Positions 25,207 through 38,136 of a stretch of 64,000 nucleotides of DNA are shown piece by piece. The number at the start of each line of letters is the position of its first letter. The first letter of the stretch is position 1. A program made the translations under genes and the position numbers. The notes under the pieces were generated by a model that was not told the origin of the DNA, searched no databases, and saw nothing but the letters and a program-made list of their open reading frames with translations. Source of the DNA: Turnera subulata (lineage: Eukaryota; Streptophyta; Magnoliopsida; Malpighiales; Passifloraceae); contig JAKUCV010004275.1 in the NCBI GenBank assembly GCA_028386065.3, positions 26,501 to 90,500 of the forward strand. The letters run 5' to 3'.

Positions 25207-26900
25207 GGTTAATGATTTTTACTCCCGAACTCTGAGACAATAAAAATGTATATATTAGGATTTAGTTTTTTTATCAAGAATTCAGAGGCGAGTACAATAC
25301 ATGAAAATGTAGCAGCTATAACATCAAGCAAGGAGTGCATAGATAGTACAGCTAGGAGCTATGTTTCTATGAATAAGTAACAAAAACATCCTTTGCAAAA
25401 TCTATATCCAATATCATTTCTCAATAGTTTTTCAGCACAAACAAGACACACAATATGATCAACCATGAATACAAAACTCTAGACTACAGAAACGGAAACG
25501 GAGACTCGTCACTAAGAATAAGCCAACTGCAGTTAGAAACAATTTCTCCACATGATCATGAGAACCATTTCCGAGGATTTGGATAGTCATAGTACTACAA
25601 CCTATGTTTAGATGTCTGTCCCTCATAAGAAAATCAAAAACAAGAAAGGAGGAGGAGAAATACAAAGAGAAAGAAAAGCCAGCAACAACCAGGATCATCA
25701 TAACGTATAAAACAAATAAAATCCACCAGAGGTCAATATCATAATCTACACAATCAAGAGCTTAAAACAAAACAAAATAGGAACAAAAACAACAAACCTC
25801 TACTGCATCAATTCAAGCATAAAAAGCAACCATCATCGGGCATATCAACAAAGAGTAAAATAGGACAACATGTATTCTTCTGTTCTTCTTCCCCACTCAA
25901 CAAACAGAGCAAAGCAACAAGGAGCTAAATACCTCTCCAAACAACCCAAAACTGAGATGATAAGAGGGAAACAAAACCAAAAAAAAAAATCTTCCCAGCA
26001 TTCAAAAATCGAAGACAACCAATCACAGGAGCTCAAATATATTTGAAAAAAAAAGAGAGAAAAAAGGTGGAGATTATCGAGTAAGAGAATTATCAGGACA
26101 GAAGAGATAAACACACACCTTTGGAGATTTTAATGGGATAATCTATGGCATACCCCCCACTGTGATCATCACAAATAAAAACAAATAGATAAAAAAGAGG
26201 AAAGAGGGATCCAGATGCCTAAAACCCAACAAAAGTGGGGGACTCCTCGGTTTTTTAGGAGAACAAAAGAGCTTCCTCTTCTCCTCTGAATTTTTCTCCA
26301 CGAGATTGATTTTTTTCCAATGTTTTTCTGTTCTCTTCCCCTAAAAATAAACAGACTTTCTCCTCCGCGATTTCAGGGGGCCTCTAAGTGTTAAACTCCC
26401 GCAAAAAAATAACTCCTCCCTAATTACCACTAACCGGTTTACTTAACTTAATACAAACTTAACTCCACTCCTAACCCTGTGTTTACTTTCTCTCCTGCAA
26501 GTACCATCCAAATTGAACTGAAACACCAGAAAGGAATAAAAAAAAAAAAAAGAAACAGCAACTAACTAACATGTTCTCTTCGTTTACATTTGTTTTCATC
26601 AAACGAAAGGACAAACAAATGATGAGTAACCGCAGAAACAGACACAGAGCAACAGAAGATGAAATTAAAACGATGAACCGGAATCCAATACTTTCGTCTT
26701 CTTTCTCTCATGCGAGTTTCTTTTAAGAGTTAAGTTATGTACCTTCACTTTTGGTTTGCTTTTGTGTACAGAGAAGAAGAAGAAGAAGAAGAGGGAGGAG
26801 GAAATGTGTGTTTTTAGAGAGAAGGAGAGAGAGAGAGAGGGGAGCGAAAACGTGTTGTTTTGCGGGGAGAGGAAGATCCAAAGTTGAAGAAAGGTCTTTT
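25207..26900 (-). promoter_or_regulatory. Leader and promoter of the RING gene, with probable 5' UTR intron
   Basis: A donor (aaag|gtgtgtg at 26118) and an acceptor (tctcag|agtt at 25232) on the minus strand would bound an 887-base intron ending 25 bases before the ATG. The sequence beyond it is rich in (gaa)n and (ga)n at 26770-26840. Transcript data are needed to confirm the intron. Confidence 0.4.
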
Positions 26901-29900
26901 ATTAACATTGAAAAAAAGAAGAAGAAGAATTCAATGGCACATACAGTAGTGCCGTCCCAATAACTAAAAAAAAATATATACTAAACAAGAAACAATGGGA
27001 AAAAAAAAAGAAAAACTTTTAAAAGGAGGAGAGCCAAGTGAGGGGGAGGTTTCAGCCGTCGGATTAAGGTGCGTGTGCGGGTCAATGATCGACGGCTAAC
27101 AGTTTTCCTGAGGTCACTACCTTATTTATGCCCTTTTTTATTTGTGGACGGAAACCCCACATCACTAGCTGAGCCGCCCCAGCCTCTTCTTGTATTGTAC
27201 ACTGCTTTGGTACTACTAGTTTTCTTTTTTTCCTCTCTTTTTTTTGTCTTTCTCTTAATCATGTTCTTTCTTTCCCTTCTAATCGGTATAATTAATAGGG
27301 GTTGAGCTAAAGAAATTTACGTACCCTTAGTTCAAAAGAAAAATGAAATTTACCCGAGTTGAGTCACTAATTTGTTATTTGCCATGAAGATTCAGGGGTA
27401 TAGACAATGATTTTTTTTTTCATAAAAAATTTGATACTATTTTTTCCCATCTTTATATTTAAAAGATTAAATAATTATGATTTTTTAGAATTCGAACTAT
27501 ATGTAAAAAATATAAATGAATATTGTAACAATTATTCTAACCCATAAATTTCTAAGAGGATAAGAATTGTAAGAGTTTTTATGCTACCTATGATACCATG
27601 TTTGAAATTTTGAAAAAGATAATGAGATCATACATTTTTTTCAATTTTCTTACTGTTTGAATGAAGTTTTCTGGTAGTGCTTTGAGAAGGTAAGTATGCG
27701 TTTAATGGATAATGAAAATCTCCTTAATGGATATTTCACGGGATTTATGAGAATTTTAAATAGATATTATCTCTATGAATATTTGCTTTATCTATAACAA
27801 CTTCTTTACATGAATGAATTTTTTTCTTTTGAGAAAAATACTCACTTTCGATATTGTGTATATAATATATTTGGAAAAATGATTACGCGAACAAAATAAT
27901 ATTTTTCCTTTTGACCATCATTTCCTAAGATGAAACTTTTCGTAATTGGGATTCCCCCCCTTTTGATGCAGTCACTTGCGTTCAAACTTCAAAGTTGAAT
28001 AAGTACTTACCACAATGAGTAATCTCACTACTAGCCGTACCCTTATATTCCCCATTTTTAATTAACCTTCCCTTTCTCATGGACTTCTCCTAATCATGGC
28101 ATCGTTTACCCTCGGTCCACAAGTAACACCCATTACATAATTTTGTTTGGTACGTATAACAAACTACTACACATGGCTTCATTATTTCACGTGATTATAA
28201 CAAAAAATAGAACAATACGTAGTCAGTCAAATCATGTTTGTTTCTGGATAAAATTCAAAGAAAATGGCTCATATATAGAAATTTTAAACAGCAAATCTGA
28301 TTTCCTCATCTACCATTTCAAGCATTACACACCCCTCAATGTTAGGTCACAATAGAATTTTTTTTTCAGGGCTCAGGTTATCCAAAACTTGGGCAACGTC
28401 TGGCCAAGTACCATATATATATTTTTTGTTGTGTGGTGTTTTATGGGAAATTATATAGGTTTGGATAAATTTTGATGAGAACATACAAAATTGCTGGGTT
28501 AAGGTCCCAGATAAGCCACCGTGGCTCGTGAGTGTGTGTGATTTGGTGCCTCCTAAAACTAAAGCCAAACGCACTTTAATGACATGGGTCCCGCGTCGCT
28601 ATCTCACCCCTATGGCCCATCCACCATTTAATCACATATTCCTTTCGTTTAGACCAGAAAGTCCTTTTTATTTTTTCCACTCCAAAGAAATACAAAGTAG
28701 TATTTTCTTTTGTTTATAAAAAAGAAGTCTTTATTTTTGTTTCTTTAACATATAGGTGTGAATTTGGTTGGGTTGTTGTCCTCGTGCGTCCGTTGCTCTA
28801 TCATTTAAATTCTAATTTTCCTTTCAAGAAAAGAGAGGGAAAAAAATGACATGTTCTTTGCTGAATGGTCGTTGCCGAATTATTAATTAGGTTATATATA
28901 CTTTTCCACCACCAACTGTTCTTTTGAGAAATGGTTTTGGTAAATATGTAGACATCTGTTTTTATGGATAGTGTCGCGTAACGCCTAAAGTTGTCCTGGA
29001 CCAATAACACTCACTGTTTATCATAAAATAATATAAAAAAAACTCATTTCCAATCCTTCACTTTTTTTTTCTTCTGCTACAATTCCTTTATATAATCTAG
29101 TTCTCAGTACATAAAATAGTGGAAGAATAAGAATTACAACATATATTATTTTCCCACATATGGTTACCGATTACTCCATTGTATATGAGAGAATCTATGT
29201 CAATTAATATTTTTGCAATTATAATCATATGACGCTAGAAATAAATATAAATAGCTATTAAGCTGTAATACATGCTTGTTCAAGTAAAAATCATTAACTA
29301 GTTTTGAGACCCGTCAATAAGAAAATAATGGGTGTCAAAAATCTCCATTCAAAAAGGATATGCCCACAAAATAAATGCTTTGCCTATATAACTTAATCAA
29401 CCACAATAAACAAGAACATGGTTAATTTACCGAGCTAGGTGGGTGTGTCGTCGCTAAAAACGTGATAGCTTATAAACAACGGGGAGTTGGTCACAATATC
29501 TGTTAGAATAACGGATCTAAAGTTCCCGAACCCAATTCATGGGCCGGTGTTGTTGTTGAAACTTGAAAGCATTACTAAATAATAAGCCAAAAAAGAAAGG
29601 TTTTCGTCAATTTAGTTGATATTTTAGATCATCAACAGTTTGTCCTAATCTTGTTTCTAACCTCATACAATACCAACCTTTTTAAAATGTACTTTATTAG
29701 GCTATTATCATACATTAGGGGAGTAAAAGTCATAATAAAATGGGCCAAAACCCCACAAAAGTAGGTTGCTTGTGGGGCTTGGGTTCACAAAACTTTTTTT
29801 TTTAAAAAAAAAATCTTTATTGCATAGAATAATAATGATGTAATAGATACTGAAGAGAAGCATATCTGCCAATTGGAACACAATGGGAGGCGAAATCCGG

Positions 29901-31429
29901 CACTAGTAGCGCCCATGGGGACGGATTATTCGTACCCATCTTGTTGTTTGCTAGCTAAGATTAAAGATAAGCATACATTTTTCTATAAAATAATTGCAAC
30001 ATCAATTGACTAATAAAGTTGCAATCCATGAAAAAGAAAGGGCCGTGATGTGGCTCAAAAATAATAATTGGAGGAAATGTGGACATTCATTATAAGTCTA
30101 AAGCAAGGATTATGTACAGGTTGGCTTAAGCCACTATAAATGACAGGTCATATTGTATAGTGAGGTGTCGTCTTGGTCAAGCTTAAAATTAGGAACTTGC
30201 TCAAGCCCCTTCAGGAAAGCAAAGGTGTTAATTTAAAGTAGCTACCAGAACCAATATATACCGTTTCTCAAATCCAAATTAACCTAATCTAATCCTCCTA
30301 TGTTGGAGTTCCAGGTAGAAAAAGCATCGGGTGACCTCTTCATCACCTCTCTTTGTCTCTCTCCCTTGTTGGTTTTCATGTAATGTTTTGGTCTATCTTT
30401 ATTGAATTAGATGAAAATGATGAAAAATGAGAAAATGATAACCATGCTGACAAAATTGAAGAAATGAACAAAGAGGGAGAATAGGACCAACAACATTTAT
30501 AATTGGACCAATTGCTAACCTTCAATCATGACATGTTTATAAACGATGTTTCTGTTTCCTACGTGATTTTGACATGATTTATTTTTAAATTTTTTTATCC
30601 TTTTATTTTTTTTTAAAACAAACTCAAAAACATATTCCTGCAAGACACATGGATTTCCTCCAGGCGACCTACTTACGGTCTACTAGGCAACAGCAATGAA
30701 AATTGTAAGAAAATAATTATAATTAGACTGACGTCGCTGGGAAGTGGAAAGTTGCTTATTCTAAAGAATAAGAGTGATTGCGTAACATATGACTCCGTAT
30801 ATTCTACCTTGCAATAGTATGATTCCTCCTCTTTAATACAACAGGTTACATTGAATGATCAGTTTAATTTTAAGTAGTAGTATAACATAAAGACGATGCG
30901 TTTTCTTCAATTTTTGACTCTTTGTTGTTCTAATCAACGTGCGCTCTTGGTGGGGATCAAACATGGAGTTAATAATCGAATGATAAGTGATAACCATCAA
31001 AACGTGTGGTGTGTCAATACCAGGCCATATCAAAAGATTGTTTGCATTTGATTATTATTGTCTTTTCTTTTTTTTTCTAAAAAAAATTTATTGCAAGAAT
31101 TGTACGTTAACGTTAGTTCCAAAGAAACCGAGGATGAGTTTTGTGTGTGTGTGTGTGTGCATTGAAAAGGTCAATATTATTCTCCAAAAGACTCGCTTTG
31201 CTTCAGGATTGATCGACCAACATTCGTTCAGTTTTTTCTTTCTTTCTTTCTGTTTTTTGCTATTCATGGGGTTCCATAATCAAGGCACATACACCCCAAG
31301 CCAGCCCTCCCTTTTGTTTTGCGCTATTCGCGCTCCTTTGTCAATCCACAACCCCGTATTTCCTCTCCTTCCTTCATATACTCTGTTTTCTTTTTACCTG
31401 TTCCCATAATTTTACTCCTCCCTTGATTT
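26901..31429. other. Long AT-rich intergenic region
   Basis: About 4.5 kb without any ORF that looks like a protein. It contains poly-T/poly-A tracts, for example near 29800, and a (gt)n run near 31145. I see no transposon termini I can define. The right end is the promoter of the calmodulin-binding gene. Confidence 0.5.
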
Positions 31430-31442
31430 CACTTTCCTCAAG

Positions 31443-32236
31443 GTACGCTCCATACATTTGAATTGAAGCTATCTTTCTTTCTTTCTTTTTTCTTTTCCTT
31501 TGCTTCTTTTGTGTGTGTTCATCATAATGTATCTTCATGTATCTCAGTTCCTTGTTTTCTTCTTTTTGGGTTGTCTTGCCTCTAAGTATTGTGAGATACA
31601 ATCTTTGTAATACTACTACCTTTTGAAGTTTCTTTTGCGTTCTTGTTTTTTATTCACCTTTTCTTGGATATAGACTGTTTTAGGCTATATATATTGCTTA
31701 AGGTAAAATTTCAACTCACCACTTTCCGCCTTTTAGGTTTTCAACAAAATCCCATATGTTTAAAATGTATAAATCCATAAAGAGAATGTTTTTGCTGATA
31801 TATGTACCGTGTACATAGCTATGGCTGCCCATGTATACATTTATTCTTGTGGATTTCAAAGGACATGCTCAACATAGCTTTTATATGTTTGTATTCATGG
31901 CATCAGGATCCAACCTTGAACATTGCTTGATAGAAGTAGAAAGAGACTTTCTTTGTTTAAATGTAAGAATATATGATGGTATAAGGTATAACAGATATTG
32001 GCGGTTAATGCAATGTGTTATGAGGAGGGAACAACGAGAACGGAATGTGATGAAAAGGTATCAACATTGGTGAAAGAGTCAATACAACTAGGTTATGTTC
32101 AAATCAGTAACTGCTTTGGAAATGCCTCATTAGCCAAAACATTTCTATAGTCACACAGTCTAAAGTCTAACGCCCAAACTAATCTGATACTTTTCTTGTT
32201 TTTGGTATTGTACTAATGGTTCTTTTGATAGTGCAG
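31443..32236 (+). other. Candidate 5' UTR intron of the calmodulin-binding gene
   Basis: A donor (tcaag|gtacg) and an acceptor (gtgcag|gttg) bound 794 bases ending 36 bases before the start codon. Inferred from splice signals only. Confidence 0.35.
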
Positions 32237-32272
32237 GTTGTTTAGAGGTTGCAGAATAACACGGCAATACAT

Positions 32273-33775
32273 ATGGCATCCAAAGGAACAACTAGTAGTA
32301 GTACATTGAAGAGGGATCAAAAGAAGCTGACCCCCTCTTCTAGTTCTCGCACAATTCAAAGGCAAGGAAGCAGTAGCAAGCTTACAGGCACAGATTCCAC
32401 TGGAAAAGAAAAGGTCACTTCATCAGCAGGAAAATCAGGTACAAGCAACCTAAAGCCAACTAGTACTGTTGGCTCAAGAACCGACTCAAAGAATGTGAAG
32501 AAACCTGGCCCTGATGACGCTGCCAAAGCTGCTGCTCTTCTTAGAAGAAGATCCTTTGACAAGCCTCCATCGATTGCTCGTGCTCATAGTTCTGTAATTT
32601 CCCCAACCCCGACCTCAAACCATGTTAGGAAAACTGGCCCAGAGGATGCTGCTCATAAGGCTAGTCTTCTTAGAAGACGATCCTTTGACAAGCCCCCACC
32701 TATTTCCCGTGTCCATAGTTCTCTGGTTTCTCCTGATCCTAAGGACAGGGCAGGTTCTAGGGGTTTAGCCCGATCCACCCCTACCACACCAAGAGCTGCC
32801 TCTACCCAGAAATCTCTTTTATCCAACGTCTCTAACCACAGAACTGCTTCTTCCTCCAAAACTGTTAACCCAAGACCTGTTTTAGAGAGAAGTACCAAAA
32901 CTCTGAAGCCTGTATATAATAAGTCTCAGCAGACAACGGCGGCTACTAAAACCCTTAAGAAAAATGCAAATCAATCGAGGAGTACGATTCAAAAGAATGA
33001 AAGTGAACCTCTTGTTCCAACCAAAAGTCCACTTATTGACACTGGGGACATCGCCAGCGAGGCCAGTGAAGATTTAGCCCTTTCTGATGTGACTGCAACT
33101 CCTGATAATGAGCTGCAAGCCCTTTCTGAGGAGCTAAACATAGCAGACGAAGATCACTACTTTGATAATGTTGACGTCTTTGGTGTCAAAGGTGTTGAAG
33201 ATGAGAAGCTCAAGGGTTTTGATGATCATGGTCCCACACTTTTAGAAGGTCATGCCGAGACCCTAGCAGCAGCAGCTGAAGCTGTTGCTCTGGTTGCAGC
33301 AGAAAATGAAGCCCACAAAGAACACCAGGCTGAAAACCAACCAGTAGCAGAAGAGGGTCAAAGCAAAGTTGAAAGTAGCACCAGCGTCCCAGAAGAGGTT
33401 GTTGTTGCACAACAGGATGCTAAAGTTGAAGCTGACCAAGTGAAAGAAAAAGCAGAAGCGGTGGAAAATGTTGGTTCTACTGAAGTGTCTGCAGCGGAAA
33501 AGAAGCATGAAGAAGACAAGGAAAAAGGCACTGAAGTGAAGGAGGAGCTCAAGCCGGGGGAAGAAGAAAAGGCAGCAGAGATTGTTGAAGAAGCAAGTCC
33601 AGAGGCAGCAGACAAGCCGCAAGCAAGTGGTAGTGGAAAGAAGGAAACACAGGCATACAACGATGTGATTGAGGAGACTAAGAATAAGCTGCTTAATTTG
33701 AGGAAGAACAAGGTGAGGGCACTGGTCGGGGCATTCGAGACCGTAATAGATTACGAATCTGCTTCTAAGAAATGA
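32273..33775 (+). CDS. Plant calmodulin-binding-domain protein with two internal repeats
   Basis: The C-terminal residues (about 474-500: N-K-L-L-N-L-R-K-N-K-V-R-A-L-V-G-A-F-E-T) are the hallmark end of the plant calmodulin-binding domain family (PF07839), so it should bind Ca2+/calmodulin. The 500-residue protein is otherwise low-complexity: a Ser/Thr/Lys-rich N-terminus, then two copies of a roughly 30-residue repeat (about residues 69-99 and 116-147) containing L-L-R-R-R-S-F-D-K-P-P, and a Glu/Ala-rich middle (350-460) likely to form helix or be disordered. The R-R-R-S-F core resembles a basophilic kinase site. The ATG at 32273 was chosen because upstream codons lack an in-frame ATG. From memory, similar to Arabidopsis At5g10660. 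Confidence 0.8.
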   Translation: MASKGTTSSSTLKRDQKKLTPSSSSRTIQRQGSSSKLTGTDSTGKEKVTSSAGKSGTSNLKPTSTVGSRTDSKNVKKPGPDDAAKAAALLRRRSFDKPPSIARAHSSVISPTPTSNHVRKTGPEDAAHKASLLRRRSFDKPPPISRVHSSLVSPDPKDRAGSRGLARSTPTTPRAASTQKSLLSNVSNHRTASSSKTVNPRPVLERSTKTLKPVYNKSQQTTAATKTLKKNANQSRSTIQKNESEPLVPTKSPLIDTGDIASEASEDLALSDVTATPDNELQALSEELNIADEDHYFDNVDVFGVKGVEDEKLKGFDDHGPTLLEGHAETLAAAAEAVALVAAENEAHKEHQAENQPVAEEGQSKVESSTSVPEEVVVAQQDAKVEADQVKEKAEAVENVGSTEVSAAEKKHEEDKEKGTEVKEELKPGEEEKAAEIVEEASPEAADKPQASGSGKKETQAYNDVIEETKNKLLNLRKNKVRALVGAFETVIDYESASKK

Positions 33776-34976
33776 GAAGGAACGGAACGTCACGGAATCT
33801 TGCATCTTGAAGAAAAAATTTTCAACCGAACTGGAGAACAGAGAATTGTAGATACTCGCTATCATTTGGATGAAGAGGAGGCTTGTCAGTGATGGTGTTA
33901 GTTTTCTTTCATCAGTTGGTTTTCATGGTGTACTACACATCCATAAATGTGCTTTGAGATGCATACTAACTTCATCTTTTGATACATGGAAAAGCAACTG
34001 TAATTTGTGAAAAGAGGTTGAATTCGTAATTCTTTTAATTGAAATTGTTTTGGGAGGTCACACTTTCTTGTCAAATGTTGCTGCACAAAAACACTGTTAA
34101 ATTTGTCTAAGCTTAAGCCGCGCATCTAGTAGATACTATTGCAGGAATTTGTCCCGAGTTCAGCCTGAGAGATGGCATGGCACTAACTAGTTTTCTCCAT
34201 TTCTTTCAAAGCAAGAACCTCACCGCTTTAAGCTGATCTACATGATATTTCCCTTGCGAGGCTTCCTAGTAATTTTGCCTTCTACACTCGTTGCTTGCCA
34301 CTACTATTACCCAAACCCAATTATATGTAGCTGCTTGACTGAAAGAAGCATCATGTTTTTTGGACGTTCAACATTGGTCCATTGCAGGGCTTTTCTCAAA
34401 CAATTAACATCACGTACTTTGATCTATTGACATAGTTCACTAAGTGCCTTATATGATTTAAATCTCAAGCCAGAAAAACTTAATTATGTGAACATTATTC
34501 AGACAAGCCATACAAAGAACTTGCCAGGATGGCTTTGTATGTTAAATTAGCAAGATCGAATATTCTATGGTACATGGAACTTCAAACACCAAAGTGGTTC
34601 AGAACCTCGTTGGTATCTAAATAATTGACCATGAAAGTTCCCACGTCTACTCTTGAAATTGTGTGAAAATATGGCAGTCCTTAAACAAGTATTTCTCAGG
34701 TTAAAGACTAGATTGAACAAGTCAACTACATGATCCCAATGAAACAATTGAATCCCAACATCCTTTTTTTCCCCTAATTATCTCGCAATATACAGACAAA
34801 ACATTGAAACCAACACTTGGATTAACAATCCAGAAAACAAATTCAAGATGATGTGGATGCAGTGACTTTAATAATTTCTCAGAGAAAGAAAAATGGAAAA
34901 GAAAAAAGAAAGAACTGATTTCCTCTTAGAGTCTTGAGCTCATTCTCTTCACATCCTCTGGATCAAGCAATCCCTC
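33776..34976. other. Spacer between convergent genes
   Basis: 3' UTR of the calmodulin-binding gene and probably of the DUF761 gene. No other feature recognised. Confidence 0.45.
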
Positions 34977-35360
34977 TCAAAAACTATCTCCTCTGCAGTA
35001 CCTCAGCTGCAAAGAGACCTGCCTTTCCCTCAAGAGTTGGCGTCGAAAATTGGCAATGAAAATCTCCGCCCTCCTATCAACATCTTCATCAGAACTTGCA
35101 CAACTCCTTACCCTTTCAAGTGCTCGAACAGGCGTAGTGTTCTCATTTGATCCAACATCTTCAATGAACCCATGTAACCCTACTCGATCATTAAAGCTCA
35201 ATGCCCTCCTCCTTCCAGAAGAGGAGGCACTGCGCAGAACTGAAGCCAAGCCCAAGCGCCATCTCCTGATGTTGAAGCTAAGTAGAAAGTTTATCTTCTT
35301 CACTGCCCTCTTCAAGCGGCCTACCACCGACCAGCTCTTTCCTGTCTTTTGTTTGCTCAT
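34977..35360 (-). CDS. Small DUF761 family protein
   Basis: A single exon encodes 127 residues: a basic, partly hydrophobic N-terminus (K-K-I-N-F-L-L-S-F), a Ser/Arg-rich centre and a C-terminal D-V-D-R-R-A-E-x-F-I-A-N-F-R-R-Q-L block, which is the DUF761 signature. The biochemical function of the family is not known to me. The start is the ATG in M-S-K-Q-K-T-G. A TATA box lies 46 bases upstream, which supports this start and makes a leader of only about 25 bases. Confidence 0.75.
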   Translation of the reverse strand: MSKQKTGKSWSVVGRLKRAVKKINFLLSFNIRRWRLGLASVLRSASSSGRRRALSFNDRVGLHGFIEDVGSNENTTPVRALERVRSCASSDEDVDRRAEIFIANFRRQLLRERQVSLQLRYCRGDSF

Positions 35361-35405
35361 TTCGCGTTTGTTGTCTAGCTTCAAGAATGAGCACTGGATG
35401 GATTG

Positions 35406-35413
35406 TATTTATA
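35406..35413 (-). promoter_or_regulatory. TATA box of the DUF761 gene
   Basis: TATAAATA on the minus strand, about 46-53 bases before the ATG at 35360. Confidence 0.55.
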
Positions 35414-36298
35414 GAGGGCCACGGTGTGAAGAAAATTCTCTGACAAGGTACACGGTTTTGGCAAGGAAACGTGTATTACCAAACAAAAACAGAGAGATGA
35501 TGTTTTGTTACTTTAAAAAGAGAAGCTAACGACGTGAGGAAGTTCATGACTCGATGACTAGTGTGACAGGGAGGTGTTGTATCCAAGCAAACAGTCTGCT
35601 CTTTGGTCTTAGCTTCTCAAGGAAGTTCTATCTCGCTCGACTGTCATTTAGGCAGTGGCACAGCTCGTATGGCAAGCAAACTGCAAGCTACATTTCTTCT
35701 TTATCTAGGGACGTAACGGTCAGTTATCCAAGTTCTTGTTGACCAAGTTTTCGAGAAATTCACTATTCATTGGATGGAATATACACAACACCTGTCATCC
35801 TCTAATAGTTGGTTAGTAATTATCAGTCACCTGTTATAGTCAGCTTAGTTTAATTGACTATAACTGGGCAAATGAAACTAACATGTCTTTCCTCCCAAAC
35901 ACACCGCAAGGACTTCAACTATGGCTAAGATTGCATAAAGAAACTAACATGGGTTGGGTTGGGCTTAGTAAAGCGCACTGAAAACGGAACAAGACTTCTT
36001 GAGGATTAATACCCAACAAAATTTTCAGTATTTATGAATCTGTAAACCCTGAACAACCTCCTCCCGACGAGATGACGGAGTACCCATCTGAGTCAGATTA
36101 TTACAGCATACACAGCCATGTTTCGGTGATTTGAATACATTGCAAAGAACTATCGTAAAGGATTTCTGTCAGTTTAAACGAACAAAAGGTTTTCAGGCAA
36201 AAATGCACAAAACCATTTACGGTTTCAGCAATAGAAAAATTACAGAGGAACAAGAAGGACTAGCACGTAACCAAAATGTTAACATCCTGACGCCAAAC
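35414..36298. other. Promoter of DUF761 gene and 3' flank of bL28m
   Basis: No ORF or repeat that I can support. Confidence 0.4.
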
Positions 36299-38136
36299 TT
36301 AATAGTTAACAGCCCACTTCTCTGGAATTTCGAAATCGTGTGAGCTCACGCCCTCGTCTTCAGTATCTTGATTATCTACGCTGCTTGTTCCTTCCTCAGT
36401 CTGCTTCGGTTTGCCTGACCCACCATACATCTGTCTTCTGAATTGCCTGCGAGCCTCTCTCTCTGCCAATTTCAAATCTCTGAACTTCTCTTCAAACTTT
36501 GCCTCATCTTCTGGTGAAAAGAAAGCTACTTCCATTTTTCCAAGCTCATCATAGAGCTTCTCAATCTTGGCTTTCCAGAAGAGGCCCATTTCAGTGTCCA
36601 TTTTGTGGTAAGGCGTCTTAAGCAGGTACTCATCAATCCCTCCTGCCTTGTCTATGCAACGAAGAGCATGAGCCGTTACTTTGACTCGGATATGCCGATC
36701 CAAGATATAACTGAAGAGCCTCTTCTCTTGAACATTTGGCTTCCAACATCTCCTACTCCTGTCATCACCATATGAAATACAGAATTTGAGCATCATAATC
36801 TTTTCTTCCTACTGAGTAACAGCAGAAACATGAAATTCATTACTTCAACCACAAAACAACAAATAAACAACAAGTCAATCATTTGGCTCAATCTGGAAAA
36901 AGAAATGAGCAAAAAAATTCCATACAGATAGATATTACACTCTAGTTCTACGCACTGGAATGACACATATCAAAACTGCATAACAGTTTAACCCATAAAG
37001 ACAAACAAATAACCATGAAATTGTCGAGCGTTCAGCAATTTCAGTGAAATGATGGTAATCAAAACGGGGCATTGCTTCCACATAAACCCTAACACATTCT
37101 CATTGATTGAGAAGAATGATTGTAGAAAGACTAGATATGGCATTAGATCTACCAGATATTACAGCATGCTGCATATTCATAAAAGAAACACACACTAGGA
37201 GAGATTTCAAGGAATCATAACAACAAGTTCAATAGCAACTGCAAACATTCTTCTGCTGGACAACTACCAAGTCTTACAAATTCCCTTCGGATCACGCTTT
37301 AAGATGTTTGAAATCCCAGTGGCGTCTCTACTAGTACTATAGAGCCTAGCATGTTAGTTTTTCGCCTTCTGATCGCAACAATTGGTTAAGCTTGCACCTG
37401 GGATCCGCTAATGTCAGGAACCTATCCAGCAATTACCAACACATGTCTGAATTTAATCAACACAAAAACCAGCTCATGCCTACCAGTTAAAACTTTGAGC
37501 TCCCATTAGAGTTCCGAATTCCTCGCAGCCACGATATCTCCCTAAAACCTAGCCCCAAAGCAAAGAGAAACTAACACAATAGACATTTGGCACTGATCCC
37601 AAAGCCCACAACGTGCACACAGATACCAATTTTCCACCGACCAAATATTCACTCACTTTGACTCATCTAAGAGAACACATTTAACTTAGAGCCATAAACA
37701 CGATCCAGGGACCGAAGAAATTGTTTCAGTAATTTCGTCGAACAATTAGCGAGCGCGAAAGAAATTCTCCACAAGGAAACCTTCTTTCCACCACGCCCAA
37801 ACCCTCCTAGTAAGCCATCATCGGAAGACACCAAAAAAAATTATACATATCACTAAAAGAAACAAATTTGCATAAACGATTTTTTTCACGGAATTCGGAA
37901 GATAGAGAAAGAAAGGGTAGAAGGGGATAGAGAAGTAACTTGTTGCCTCCATCTTGACTGACGCGGTTACCGAACTGGATGTGGCGGCCAGCAAAGATCC
38001 CCCGCTTGGCTCGGCTCATAACCACTTTGTTGTCTGGTATGCATTTCTTGAGAGATTCCTTCACCCCAGGAGCCAAGTTGTCCTCTCCTACCTTTAACAG
38101 CACTTTCTTCATCAGCTGCTTCCCTCTAAACGCCAT
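36299..38136 (-). CDS. Mitochondrial large ribosomal subunit protein bL28m, 2 exons
   Basis: It is a predicted structural protein of the mitochondrial 50S subunit. Exons 38136-37940 and 36758-36299 join across a 1181-base intron to 218 residues. The bL28 core is clear: K-R-G-I-F-A-G-R-H-I-Q-F-G-N-R-V-S, then C-W-K-P-N-V-Q-E-K-R-L-F and A-L-R-C-I-D-K-A-G-G-I-D-E-Y-L. The longer C-terminal extension is acidic and ends N-Y. A bacterial L28 is under 80 residues, so the extension is of the eukaryotic organellar type. The intron splits the Lys codon of the N-K-S-R-R segment. The start is the ATG of M-A-F-R-G-K-Q. Similar to Arabidopsis At4g31460 from memory. Confidence 0.9.
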
